Assembly (NCBI GenBank): GCA_023443745.1
Contig: JAEZTB010000048.1
Span: forward strand, 186,001 to 250,000
DNA: 64,000 bases
Origin: Bacillota bacterium
Lineage (GTDB): Bacteria > Bacillota > Clostridia > DSM-8532
Reading direction: 5' to 3'
Made by a program: the position numbers and the translations under genes. Of this stretch, positions 9,376-17,693 are shown piece by piece. The number at the start of each line of letters is the position of its first letter. Position 1 is the first letter of the stretch. The notes beneath the pieces were generated by a model. That model did not search any database and was not told the origin of the DNA. It worked only from the letters and a program-made list of their open reading frames with translations.

Positions 9376-11178
9376 TCAACCCAAGTCCTGAACCGATGAC
9401 AGGCCCTCGTCCAAAACTCTTATGGTATCTTTGATCAGCACCGCCAGGCGATTGTTTTGATGATCCAAAAGCTGTGTAAGTGGGTTTTCCTCTTTTGACA
9501 GGGCTATATCAACTAATTGTAATTGCTTTTCCGTTCCAAGGGCAACACTGTAGCCTAACAATGCCATGGCATCAGTCATCCAGACAGGCAGGCTGTCAAG
9601 GGCGATATTGCGATTTAAAATGCGCTTTTTAAGCGATTTCCATATACGGTGCTGGGCAACTCCATAATCCGTATGCTTTCCAATCCTCAAGGTATAAAGG
9701 TAAAGAGCCAGCCCTACCGGAAGCATGAAATAACCTGCCCAAATCGATAGGGATACTGGAATGACACACCCAAGGAAAAACAGGATAGCTCCGAATATTA
9801 AACCAAGATTACGGTAGAAAAGAAGTCCGGAGCCCAGAATATTTTTATCGGAATAGCTTTTAAGTACACATTGCTCCCACTCATCATAATAGTCCTTGAT
9901 CATTTTAGCGGATTCTTTATTCAAGGCTTTGGCAAGAAGGCTTCTGGGGTCAAAATTGCCTGTCTCATCACATATTTTCGCAATGCAACCTATTAAGTGG
10001 CGTTCTGCATAAGATAATCCTTCATGATTCTTATCTTCAACAAGGCAAAAGCCTATAATTCTGGGTTGATTATTTTCTTCAAGCACCTCTAATTTCAAAT
10101 ATCCCTCAGAAACAAGTTGGAATAAACTCCCTAAAACGGCTCTTGCTCCGGTTTTTCCGTTTGCCAAAAGGAGGCGGACCTCTGGAGGGCTTAATTGTTC
10201 AATTTCCTTCAGGCTTAATGGCAGAGGGGTCTTTTTAAGCCGGCGTAGCTTCCCCTGGATCTTAAGAAGGGTGTAAATTCCCAATAATGAAGCCAATATA
10301 GAGAAAACGGTAGCAATAACCTCGGCTCTTTGCTTCATTCTGTCTGCCCAGGCACGTCTCCCGGCTTCTCTTGCAGCATTTTCTCTTGCTTCCAAAAGCT
10401 CAGCCTTATCACTTTCGTTATATTCCTGTTCCTCCTGGAGGATGGTTTCAAGATGTGGGGCTTCATCAACAATGCTTGAATTGTAGACAACCTTTTCAGG
10501 AAATACAATGCGTGCCTCCACATATTCGCCCGGTACGGTATCAGGAACATTAAAGGTTACGGAACGGCTGCTTTCAACTTTCTTCCGGCCAACCAGCACC
10601 CCGTGTAAAAACGTCCTTATGGCGGGTGGTTCAGTTTGTCCGGGAAGGAGAACTGTTATATTGATATTGGAGATGCGCCCATCCCAACTCTTCATGATAT
10701 GGTTTCTTTTATACTCCGCTACATCACCATAGCGCTTGATGGCATTCTTAACGCTATATTTAACCACAATGGAGCCATACCGGTTGCTGAAAGTGCCATA
10801 TACCTTTACTCTGACGCTTTCTCTCTCCTGAATCACACTGTATGTACCTGAGAACACATTGGCATCCCATTGTCCTGCTGAGAGCCTGTCACACTCAATG
10901 TAGCCGTCCTTCTTAAGCATATATACACTCTGGATTTCTACCTCTTCTCCTTCTTGCTTGTCAATGAGGAGCATAACGTTGTTATAGCCTCCGTAAGATG
11001 CATATTTAACGCTTTCAGTTACATCCAGGCTTCCGTCTGTGTTAATGCGTACATTAACATCATAACCCGAGATACTGTATGCCTTGTCAGAATAAGAGAA
11101 GACAGAAACCCCCGTCATAAACAACATCAGGCAAAAAACAATAAAGCATGCTGTCAGTTTTATCATTCTATTGGGCAT
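9376..11178 (-). CDS. DUF2207-type membrane protein
   Basis: 600 residues. Signal-like helix (about 10-30), then a beta-rich extracytoplasmic domain (about 30-235) with the DUF2207 start pattern YDVNVRINTDGSLDVTESVKY. A helix at about 290-310 follows, then a cytoplasmic winged-helix-like region (LSPPEVRLLLANGKTGARAVLGSLFQLVSEGYL), two close helices at about 460-500, and a hydrophilic C-terminus. DUF2207 proteins (YciQ type) have no established function. Last gene of an operon with purine genes; ribosome binding site GGAGGAG before the ATG. Confidence 0.8.
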   Translation of the reverse strand: MPNRMIKLTACFIVFCLMLFMTGVSVFSYSDKAYSISGYDVNVRINTDGSLDVTESVKYASYGGYNNVMLLIDKQEGEEVEIQSVYMLKKDGYIECDRLSAGQWDANVFSGTYSVIQERESVRVKVYGTFSNRYGSIVVKYSVKNAIKRYGDVAEYKRNHIMKSWDGRISNINITVLLPGQTEPPAIRTFLHGVLVGRKKVESSRSVTFNVPDTVPGEYVEARIVFPEKVVYNSSIVDEAPHLETILQEEQEYNESDKAELLEARENAAREAGRRAWADRMKQRAEVIATVFSILASLLGIYTLLKIQGKLRRLKKTPLPLSLKEIEQLSPPEVRLLLANGKTGARAVLGSLFQLVSEGYLKLEVLEENNQPRIIGFCLVEDKNHEGLSYAERHLIGCIAKICDETGNFDPRSLLAKALNKESAKMIKDYYDEWEQCVLKSYSDKNILGSGLLFYRNLGLIFGAILFFLGCVIPVSLSIWAGYFMLPVGLALYLYTLRIGKHTDYGVAQHRIWKSLKKRILNRNIALDSLPVWMTDAMALLGYSVALGTEKQLQLVDIALSKEENPLTQLLDHQNNRLAVLIKDTIRVLDEGLSSVQDLG

Positions 11179-11198
11179 GAGGCTCCTCCTTCCCCTAT

Positions 11199-12437
11199 TT
11201 ATTCAATAGCTTTTCCAATAATCAAAGTTTTTAAGTTGTTCAAGAATGGACGATAATCGGCAAAAAGGAGTACAGGTGCTACAATAGCAGCACGGTACCG
11301 GAAGTAGGTATCCGCCACATTTTCACTGATTAACGCATTGATAAGGCTGTAGAAAATGATGAAGGCCACGATACCCAACAAGTAAGGGTCCCATTTAAGC
11401 ATGGCATCCAGAACCCCGAAAAGAGCGATTACCATGCACAGGTACCAAAATACCATTTCAAGGCGAACCATGGTTACGGCAAAATAATTTCCGGAAATAT
11501 CTGTAATATTATCAACATTCTCAAGATGGGGTTTCGTTAAAAAGCCATTTATGGCGCCCGGGATATTTTTTTCTTTAATGATCTTAAGAATTGAGCCAAG
11601 TTCATCGTCTATATCCTCATCCCCACCCTCACTGCGATCCAGGGGTAAGGCATGGTAGCCCTCCATATTGGTGAACACAGTCGTAAAGGTCACAATAATG
11701 CAGCAGACAAAAATAATGGTGCCAAACATTAAGATGAGCCTGCGTTTTGTTTTAAGGTAATGGAAAAACAGACCCACCAAAAGTCCGCCGCCTATGGCAA
11801 AGAGCATGTAAATCCGTAGAAGGGTACTTACCCATAAAAGCAAACAGATGGCGAGAATGTAAAGAATCTGTCTCTTTATTGACCATTCCCTTTCCTTAAG
11901 TACTCTTAAGGCTAAATACCAAATTAAGATAGCCAATAAAAAGGTCATGGACTCCTTCCGGGTGTCAGTGGTCCATACCATCATACTGGGTATAAATAAA
12001 TAAACAAGGCCAATAAACGATGATTTTTTATAAGTGTAACCTAAATTCAGGGCAATTCCCGTCAGAAGGATGCCGGATTGTATGGCCATAAAGGCATTAA
12101 TAAAGGAGGCCACATAGCGGTTGACCCCAAACAAAGCATACTGGACACCTACCAATGCGGTATACCATGTATATTGATACTCGACTTTAAAGAGCGGGGT
12201 TCCTGACCAGAGCTGTTGAGCCACATCCTTAGCCACCTGGTGATAGATAAGGCCATCGGTTCCCGAAGCCTCGGTGCCATTGGCATACAGCACATAAATC
12301 AGGATGAACCGGCAAACCAGTGCAAGCTCAGCTAAAACAATAAACCACACTTTTTTAGGTTGTTCTTTAAGGATGTATATACTGGAATAGGCGGCTAAAA
12401 CCGCCAAAGTTAACATCCACAGTACATTTTCCAACAT
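11199..12437 (-). CDS. Polytopic membrane protein, possibly GT-C-like
   Basis: 412 residues with about ten predicted hydrophobic helices and a single longer hydrophilic loop near 265-310 (rich in Asp/Glu, SEGGDEDIDDELGSILKI). Features such as DGLIYHQVAKDVAQ in the first large loop and TDTRKESMTFLLAILIW recall polytopic glycosyltransferase or polysaccharide-polymerase proteins, but I see no decisive catalytic motif. It sits between the DUF2207 gene and the AICAR transformylase gene with gaps of about 20 bases, so it is co-transcribed. Product name should stay generic. Confidence 0.65.
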   Translation of the reverse strand: MLENVLWMLTLAVLAAYSSIYILKEQPKKVWFIVLAELALVCRFILIYVLYANGTEASGTDGLIYHQVAKDVAQQLWSGTPLFKVEYQYTWYTALVGVQYALFGVNRYVASFINAFMAIQSGILLTGIALNLGYTYKKSSFIGLVYLFIPSMMVWTTDTRKESMTFLLAILIWYLALRVLKEREWSIKRQILYILAICLLLWVSTLLRIYMLFAIGGGLLVGLFFHYLKTKRRLILMFGTIIFVCCIIVTFTTVFTNMEGYHALPLDRSEGGDEDIDDELGSILKIIKEKNIPGAINGFLTKPHLENVDNITDISGNYFAVTMVRLEMVFWYLCMVIALFGVLDAMLKWDPYLLGIVAFIIFYSLINALISENVADTYFRYRAAIVAPVLLFADYRPFLNNLKTLIIGKAIE

Positions 12438-12455
12438 ATCAGTATTCAGTCCTTA

Positions 12456-13625
12456 TTAATGATGGAACAGCCGTAAGCCGGTAAAACACATCACCATTCC
12501 ATAATTATTGCAGGCAGTGATGACTTCCTCATCCCGCACTGATCCACCGGGTTGGGCGACGAATTTTACATTGCTCATGGCTGCTCTGTCTATATTATCC
12601 TTGAAAGGAATAAAGGCATCCGAGGAATAGGCCACACCGCCAAAGCCTTTAATCCATTCTGTTTTCTCATTTGGGGTGAGCTTTTCGGGAACAACATCGA
12701 ACAGTGTTTCCCATTCCCTCAGCTCGACCTCAGTAGCATCATCCCTCAGGTAAAGATCGATTGCATTATCCATTACAGGGTTTTTTAGTCCTTCCTTAAA
12801 TTGCATGGCCAGAACCTTGGGGTGTTGACGAAGCATCCAGGCATCAGCCTTTCCTGCTGCCAGGCGTGTACAGTGAATTCTGGACTGCTGTCCGGCACCA
12901 CAGCCAATAACCTGTCCGTCATAGGCAAAGCAGATGGAATTGGACTGGGTGTATTTCAAGGTAATAGTGGCAATTAGAAGATCACGGATTCCTTCAGCAG
13001 TCAGATGCTTCTCCTCAGTTACAATCTCATTGAAACTATCCTTGGTAATAATGGCATTATTTCTTAACTGCTCAAGAGTTATACCAAAGATATCGCGGTT
13101 TTCTATGTTTTCGGGGGTATAGCCGGGGTCCATCTGCATAATGACATAGCCGCCTTTTTTCTTGACTTTAAGCATCTCCAAAGCCTCGTTGTCATAAGAA
13201 GGAGCGATAATGCCATCTGAAACCTCTTTAGAAAGCAATTTGGCAGTATCTACATCCACCTTGTCGCTGATGGCGATGAAATCTCCAAAGGATGACACCC
13301 TGTCTGCCCCTCTTGCCCGGGCATAAGCAGAGGCAACAGGTGAAAGGGTTTGGCCTTCAATATGATAGGCTTTTTTAAGTATGTCGCTTAACGGGGTACC
13401 TACTGCGGCTCCTGCTGGGCTTACATGCTTGAAGGAGGTGGCCGCCGGAAGGCCTGTAGCTTCCTTAAGCTCTTTGACCAACTGCCAGGCATTAAGAGCA
13501 TCCGCAAAATTAATGTAGCTCGGATTGCCGTTTAAAATAGCAAGGGGAAGTTCCCCGTTTTTCATATAAACTCTTGAAGGCTTCTGATGGGGATTGCACC
13601 CGTATTTAATGGTTAGTTCACGCAT
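12456..13625 (-). CDS. Stand-alone AICAR transformylase (PurH C-terminal domain only)
   Basis: 389 residues, starting MRELTIKYGCNPHQKP. It matches the transformylase part of bifunctional PurH: NPHQKPS, ATSFKHVSPAGAAVG (catalytic Lys-His region), QSNSICFAYDGQVIGCGAGQQSR, PGGSVRDEEVI and a C-terminal FTGLRLFHH. The N-terminal IMP-cyclohydrolase (MGS-like) domain of classical PurH is absent. The enzyme transfers a formyl group from 10-formyl-THF to AICAR, giving FAICAR. The missing cyclohydrolase step is supplied by the PurO-like gene 25 bases upstream. GGGAGG precedes the ATG. Confidence 0.9.
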   Translation of the reverse strand: MRELTIKYGCNPHQKPSRVYMKNGELPLAILNGNPSYINFADALNAWQLVKELKEATGLPAATSFKHVSPAGAAVGTPLSDILKKAYHIEGQTLSPVASAYARARGADRVSSFGDFIAISDKVDVDTAKLLSKEVSDGIIAPSYDNEALEMLKVKKKGGYVIMQMDPGYTPENIENRDIFGITLEQLRNNAIITKDSFNEIVTEEKHLTAEGIRDLLIATITLKYTQSNSICFAYDGQVIGCGAGQQSRIHCTRLAAGKADAWMLRQHPKVLAMQFKEGLKNPVMDNAIDLYLRDDATEVELREWETLFDVVPEKLTPNEKTEWIKGFGGVAYSSDAFIPFKDNIDRAAMSNVKFVAQPGGSVRDEEVITACNNYGMVMCFTGLRLFHH

Positions 13626-13650
13626 AGTATCCGATCCTCCCTGGATTAAA

Positions 13651-14370
13651 TCAAGCAGTATGGCGGTTCTTAATCTTTATTTCAACATTTCCAGTTTTGA
13701 TCTCAATAGTCTTGACCAAAAGTGAAATCCTGTTATCCGGATTGAGTAGCTCCCAATAGGTGGACAGAGCTTCCTCCGCACTGTCCGGGATGGGCATCAG
13801 ATATGGCTCGCCGCCAAATGAAGGCAGAACATCGCCATCCTTCTCATAGGTGTGAATGCAGTGTCCCAAACCATGTATTGGCTTTTCAAAATGGAAGAAG
13901 CTGCGTATACAGGTATTGGGGTCTCCTCCCTGGGTTTTTAACAGTGCCAGAGAGTAGATATTATTTCCATCCAGTTGCATGATGCCGGTGATTCTTGGGG
14001 TGAAATTGGGAGCATCAGGTTCAAATTCCCGGGTCATTAGCGCCTCTTCAAAGCTGGAGCCTGTGCTGAGGTAGTCATACACCGTATCGGTCTGATCCCC
14101 GTTTGAAATGATATGGAATTGGCCAAATGCCTTTAACGGGTAGTATATGATAAGGGATGGGTCGGACAGCTTGCTCTCATCAAAAGCCTTTGTTCTTACA
14201 AAGCCATTTTCCTCAATAAAGATCCTGTTCCTGCTGTTTTCGCTTCGACCCATTATCCAGTATATCTGAACAAGCTTTTCACCATTGGGGGTAACGCCCA
14301 GTATAATGCCCCTGCCAGGGTATGTATTCCTCTTAAGGTTCTCTGCATTTTTTTCCGCAGTATTTATCAA
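13651..14370 (-). CDS. purO: PurO-type IMP cyclohydrolase
   Basis: 239 residues. Reads as the archaeal-type IMP cyclohydrolase family: NTYPGRGIILGVTPNG near the start, QIYWIMGRSENSRNR, then PLIIYY-like and FEPDAPNFTPRITG, and SFFHFEKPIHGLGHCIHTY. It closes the FAICAR ring to IMP, the last step of purine synthesis. TTG at 14370 is taken as start because GGAG lies 10 bases before it. Directly upstream of a stand-alone AICAR transformylase, so the pair replaces bifunctional PurH. Confidence 0.85.
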   Translation of the reverse strand: MINTAEKNAENLKRNTYPGRGIILGVTPNGEKLVQIYWIMGRSENSRNRIFIEENGFVRTKAFDESKLSDPSLIIYYPLKAFGQFHIISNGDQTDTVYDYLSTGSSFEEALMTREFEPDAPNFTPRITGIMQLDGNNIYSLALLKTQGGDPNTCIRSFFHFEKPIHGLGHCIHTYEKDGDVLPSFGGEPYLMPIPDSAEEALSTYWELLNPDNRISLLVKTIEIKTGNVEIKIKNRHTA

Positions 14371-14414
14371 CTTCGGTGCACTCCTTCCTCGATTGACAAT
14401 TCTTAAACAAATAC

Positions 14415-14443
14415 ATTTTACATTAATTCCGGTGCCACAACAA
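14415..14443 (-). promoter_or_regulatory. Candidate promoter of purO operon
   Basis: On the minus strand TTGTTG, a 17-base spacer and TAAAAT lie about 45 bases before the purO start. The spacing is ideal and both boxes are near consensus. No purine-box repressor site is obvious. Confidence 0.5.
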
Positions 14444-14494
14444 GGGTGAAACCTACCAATAACAATGAGATAAGGAGGTAAATTTCTTGTCCGC

Positions 14495-15046
14495 TTAATG
14501 ACTACTGTAAATCATGGCCTTGCTTATTTTTTCAGTCAGCTCATGGCCCTTAATAATAGAAAGAATGGCATAGGCAAACGCCAGAGACACCCCGGCCCCT
14601 CTTGCCGTGATCAAATTCTGGTCAACTACCACATCTTCATCGGTAACCTGTGCGCCTTCAAGGTATTTTTCAAAGCCCGGATAGCAGGTTGCCTTAACCC
14701 CTCTATAAAAGCCCAGTTTGCCCGGTATGGAGGGCCCGGCACAGATAGCTGCCAGCAGCCCCTTTTTTACCTGATGCGCTTTCAGCATCTCAATAAGAGG
14801 CCTTGTGTTTTCCAGCCCATCAACCCCTCTGCCGCCTCCGGGCAGTACAATCATATCCTCCTGCTCAACCTTTATCTGATCAAGCGTCGTATCGGCAATA
14901 ACCTGGATATTCCGGGCACTTGCAACAGTTTTTTCGTCCTTAACAGAGACCATTATGGTCTCAACCTCACCGCGCCTCAGCACATCCACTGCCGTTAAAG
15001 CTTCTATTTCCTCAAAACCGTCTGCCAGCATAACATAAACCTTCAT
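14495..15046 (-). CDS. DJ-1/PfpI family protein
   Basis: 183 residues. Class I glutamine-amidotransferase-like fold with MLADGFEEIEALTAVDVLRR at the N-terminus (conserved Glu), DMIVLPGGGRGVDGL, and the nucleophile elbow AAICAGPSIPGKLG with a Cys near residue 103, followed by the CYPGFE and VSLAFAYAILSII segments of the bacterial YajL/ThiJ branch. Proteins of this branch are linked to oxidative-stress protection or deglycase activity. Short monocistronic gene. Specific function cannot be set from sequence. Confidence 0.85.
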   Translation of the reverse strand: MKVYVMLADGFEEIEALTAVDVLRRGEVETIMVSVKDEKTVASARNIQVIADTTLDQIKVEQEDMIVLPGGGRGVDGLENTRPLIEMLKAHQVKKGLLAAICAGPSIPGKLGFYRGVKATCYPGFEKYLEGAQVTDEDVVVDQNLITARGAGVSLAFAYAILSIIKGHELTEKISKAMIYSSH

Positions 15047-15241
15047 ATCCCTTACATCCTTTCCATCCGTTTTTCCCGTCTGGTCTCTAATGATCTACTC
15101 CTATTATAAACCAATTGTCTGATACGCAAAAGTTATTCCAACTGAAGTTCTAGCCTGTCTCCTTCGACACATTCGGCATATATATGTATAAGAGGGAAAA
15201 TTTCTTGATCCGGTCAATTTATTTATGGAGATGATAATATA

Positions 15242-16015
15242 ATGAATATATTGGATTTTCAAAAGGCCATGAAATACATAGGGGTCTATAAAGGTAAAGT
15301 TGACAATACCCCCGGCCCCCAGACAAAGGCGGCAGCCGAGGAATGCTTAAAGGTTATTCAACAAATTCTCGGTAGCGGCGGCAACCCTAAGCCACCACCC
15401 TTTACTCATGAAGTGATCGGAACCACCCATGTTGTCAGGGTTAATCCCATGGACATGAGGGCCGAGATCGTCAATAAGGCCACAAAGTCAGTTTTCAATC
15501 GTAAGAACCTTGCAAACTGCAATTTTTTTTCGGGAAGCAAGGTCATCGGTTGGCTCATTTCCGAGGGTAAGGTACTCGCCGAACGGCATGAGTACAATAC
15601 CTGGAAAGGAAACCCCAAAGGTACGCTCATTGTTTACAAGAATGGCCAGGTTGAAGCAGGGTGGAAATGGGATTCGGATATTGCCCCTGTAGTAAACGAC
15701 ATCTGGTTTTGCGTTCAGGGATTCAATCTGTTCCCGAAAGACATGACAGTCAGGCAAGGCGTCGCAAGAGAAGGATTTATTCTGGACGAGGTCGCTTATG
15801 AAACAAACCGTATTTCAATTGGATACGATAAGAAGAATATAGTGATTGCCGTCAGGCCAAAGACCGACGGTGAAAGGGCGGCAGCAACCATGGCGAACCT
15901 TGGGTGCACCGGCAATGCCATTGGCCTCGACAGTGGAGGCTCCTGCAATTTGAGAGTTGACGGAAAGGATTATTTCATAACCTCACGGGTACTTCCCGCA
16001 ATTATGTATTGGTGA
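15242..16015 (+). CDS. Phosphodiester glycosidase family protein (NAGPA-like)
   Basis: 257 residues. The first ~45 residues resemble a peptidoglycan-binding repeat (MNILDFQKAMKYIGVYKGKV and PGPQTKAAAEECL). The rest looks like the NAGPA/DUF2233 phosphodiester glycosidase domain: REGFILDEVAYETNRISIGYD, then NAIGLDSGGSCNLRVDG, the conserved near-C-terminal glycine-rich motif. No signal peptide is visible, which is odd for a wall-active protein. GGAG precedes the ATG with about 10-base spacing. Similar two-domain proteins occur in phage-like and spore contexts; role here unknown. Confidence 0.7.
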   Translation: MNILDFQKAMKYIGVYKGKVDNTPGPQTKAAAEECLKVIQQILGSGGNPKPPPFTHEVIGTTHVVRVNPMDMRAEIVNKATKSVFNRKNLANCNFFSGSKVIGWLISEGKVLAERHEYNTWKGNPKGTLIVYKNGQVEAGWKWDSDIAPVVNDIWFCVQGFNLFPKDMTVRQGVAREGFILDEVAYETNRISIGYDKKNIVIAVRPKTDGERAAATMANLGCTGNAIGLDSGGSCNLRVDGKDYFITSRVLPAIMYW

Positions 16016-16025
16016 TGAAGCGCTG

Positions 16026-16271
16026 TTACTCTTTGACGCTTCCGACCGTAAGCCCTGCGATGAAAAATTTCTGCAGGAATGGGTACAAGCATATGATCGG
16101 CACTGAGGCTACGATGGTAATCGCCGCTCTTATGGATAAAGGGGTCACCATGTTTTGGCTTGTTTGTGAACTTGCCCCGACACCCGCTGCCATGGCAGGA
16201 TTGTTGTTAGCATTTAATGTCGAGGACAGCAGTTTCATCAGCTCATACTGAAGTGTCAAACTGTCAATCAT
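16026..16271 (-). pseudogene. C-terminal remnant of LplC/MalG-type sugar ABC permease
   Basis: An 81-codon minus-strand frame whose product has the typical C-terminus of carbohydrate ABC permeases of the LplC type: TLQYELMKLLSSTLNANNNP, an SQNMVTPLSIRAA segment, then the last helix VASVPIICLYPFLQKFF and IAGLTVGSVKE at the end. The preceding ~200 residues, including the EAA loop, are absent; upstream sequence on this strand is unrelated and overlaps the 5' end of the next plus-strand gene. Partner permease, binding protein and ATPase are missing, so this is a relic of a lost uptake operon. Confidence 0.75.
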
Positions 16272-16349
16272 AAATATGACATGCAGTTGTCAGATTTCCT
16301 GCTATATAATTCAATGGCAAATCATATTTGGAAAGAGAGGCTGTATGCT

Positions 16350-16880
16350 ATGAGAATATTTGGAAAAGGGAAAAATAACAATTTGGAACCTGAAATTGTT
16401 ACATTAAGTGAACCCATTAAGGCGACAGGTTTGACTGTAAAAACTAGTATGAAAAGTATATTTGGTGATGTTACCAAGATTACTAAAACATACATGAGCT
16501 ATAAAAATAAGTATGGCATACCCAATCAAAAGAAGCCTTGGGAATATGTATCCTTAAGTGATCATTTTTACGATAACAAAACATGGGACTATTCTACCGG
16601 GCATGTAGTAACAGATATTGATGATAATATTCCTGAAGTATTTATATCTTTTGAAATTCCAGCAGGCGCGTATGCCGTTTTCCCTATCAGACCAAAATCT
16701 AAACTGATGCTGGGCTTAACTATTGGTAAAACAAAAAAATACATTTATAGCAATTGGCTAATGAAATCCAAATACGAGTTTGCAGGCTACGAATTTGAAT
16801 ATAACAATGAGAAAATGTGTAAGGAAAGCCCAACCTATATTGATTTGCATGTTGGTATAAAAGAAAAAAAGCAAGGATAA
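16350..16880 (+). CDS. GyrI-like / AraC effector-binding domain protein
   Basis: 176 residues from the ATG at 16350, chosen because GAGAGG lies 9 bases before it; the frame opens further upstream at 16281. The pattern LEPEIVTLSEPIKATGLTVKT followed by WEYVSLSDHFYD, VFISFEIPAGAYAVFPI and a Tyr/Phe-rich C-terminus (YEFAGYEFEYNNE) fits the bacterial effector-binding fold of GyrI and Rob C-terminal domains. No DNA-binding domain is attached, so it may sequester small molecules or toxins. AT-richer than neighbours. Confidence 0.65.
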   Translation: MRIFGKGKNNNLEPEIVTLSEPIKATGLTVKTSMKSIFGDVTKITKTYMSYKNKYGIPNQKKPWEYVSLSDHFYDNKTWDYSTGHVVTDIDDNIPEVFISFEIPAGAYAVFPIRPKSKLMLGLTIGKTKKYIYSNWLMKSKYEFAGYEFEYNNEKMCKESPTYIDLHVGIKEKKQG

Positions 16881-17078
16881 ACATTGATGGTGAGAGGACC
16901 AGGAACCCCTCCGTTCTTTAACTATTTCAGGAGCCAAGGCACCATAGGTTCCTATTTTACTTGTTTGTAAGGGTTCAATATAAGTTTAGTTTCCTAGAAA
17001 TTATAGTATACTTAAATATGTCAACACTTCATCCCTTCTCACAAAAATAGATGGCCAAAAATAATTATTTTTACGTCC

Positions 17079-17303
17079 CTAAAGTGTGCTTCTATTCCTG
17101 TTTTTAATTATAATTCTATAGATAATTAAGATCATTATAATCGGAATACTTATACCTCCAATTATCCTTCCATTTACATATGCTTGGCTTGTCGTTTGTG
17201 CCAATGTTTCTAGGTTTGAACTTAAAAATTGGATTAAAGATACTATAGAGGAAATTCCAAATAAGCAGCATAAAAATAAACCGACTTTGCTCTTTGTACT
17301 CAT
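17079..17303 (-). CDS. Small two-helix membrane protein
   Basis: 74 residues with hydrophobic helices at about 7-27 and 47-66, the second followed by a basic tail (KNRNRSTL). AGAAGGAG precedes the ATG at good spacing, which supports real translation. No recognisable family. Confidence 0.55.
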   Translation of the reverse strand: MSTKSKVGLFLCCLFGISSIVSLIQFLSSNLETLAQTTSQAYVNGRIIGGISIPIIMILIIYRIIIKNRNRSTL

Positions 17304-17639
17304 GATAAACTCCTTCTAAAGCTATTTTTTAAGACTTATGTAAGCTAAAAACACACTAGTTTTGTGGTTAAAAACAAGTCAGTGCGATACCTTATTACCA
17401 TAACATTCATCTCCTATATTATTTTGTTATTATTGTTATTTAATTTTATTTTCATTATATTCCAATATTTTGTAATTCAAATAAGCATTGTGCCTCTATG
17501 CCTATAGGTCTCAAGACCTAACAGATTGAAGGAATTTTATGTGCCATCAGCGCTATTGAACTGAACCTGACCAAATAGAGCAATGCCCCGGATACAGGGA
17601 TTAGGTAAATGTATGCAAGGGGTGGCAGGAAGAGTAAAA
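17304..17639. other. AT-rich intergenic stretch
   Basis: About 340 bases without a convincing gene. The part near 17400-17480 is very AT-rich; the part from 17500 to 17640 has ordinary composition but no open frame with a ribosome binding site. I see no recognisable element besides the terminator that follows. Confidence 0.4.
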
Positions 17640-17670
17640 GGAAAGGCTCGGGGTTATCCCAAGCCTTTCC
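17640..17670 (-). terminator. Intrinsic terminator of the CASTOR/POLLUX-like gene
   Basis: GGAAAGGCTCGGG and CCCAAGCCTTTCC pair around loop TTAT with one mismatch; on the minus strand the stem is followed by TTTTACTCT. It lies 24 bases past the stop codon of the minus-strand channel gene. Confidence 0.8.
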
Positions 17671-17693
17671 TATTGCACTAGAGGGTTGAAACC

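Noticed and set aside
16009..16251. 80-codon plus-strand frame
   Set aside because: Antisense to the permease remnant, which has a clear family match on the minus strand.
16990..17030. TTGACA and TATAAT on the minus strand before the 74-residue membrane protein region
   Set aside because: The spacer is only about 13 bases and the pair points away from the gene start.
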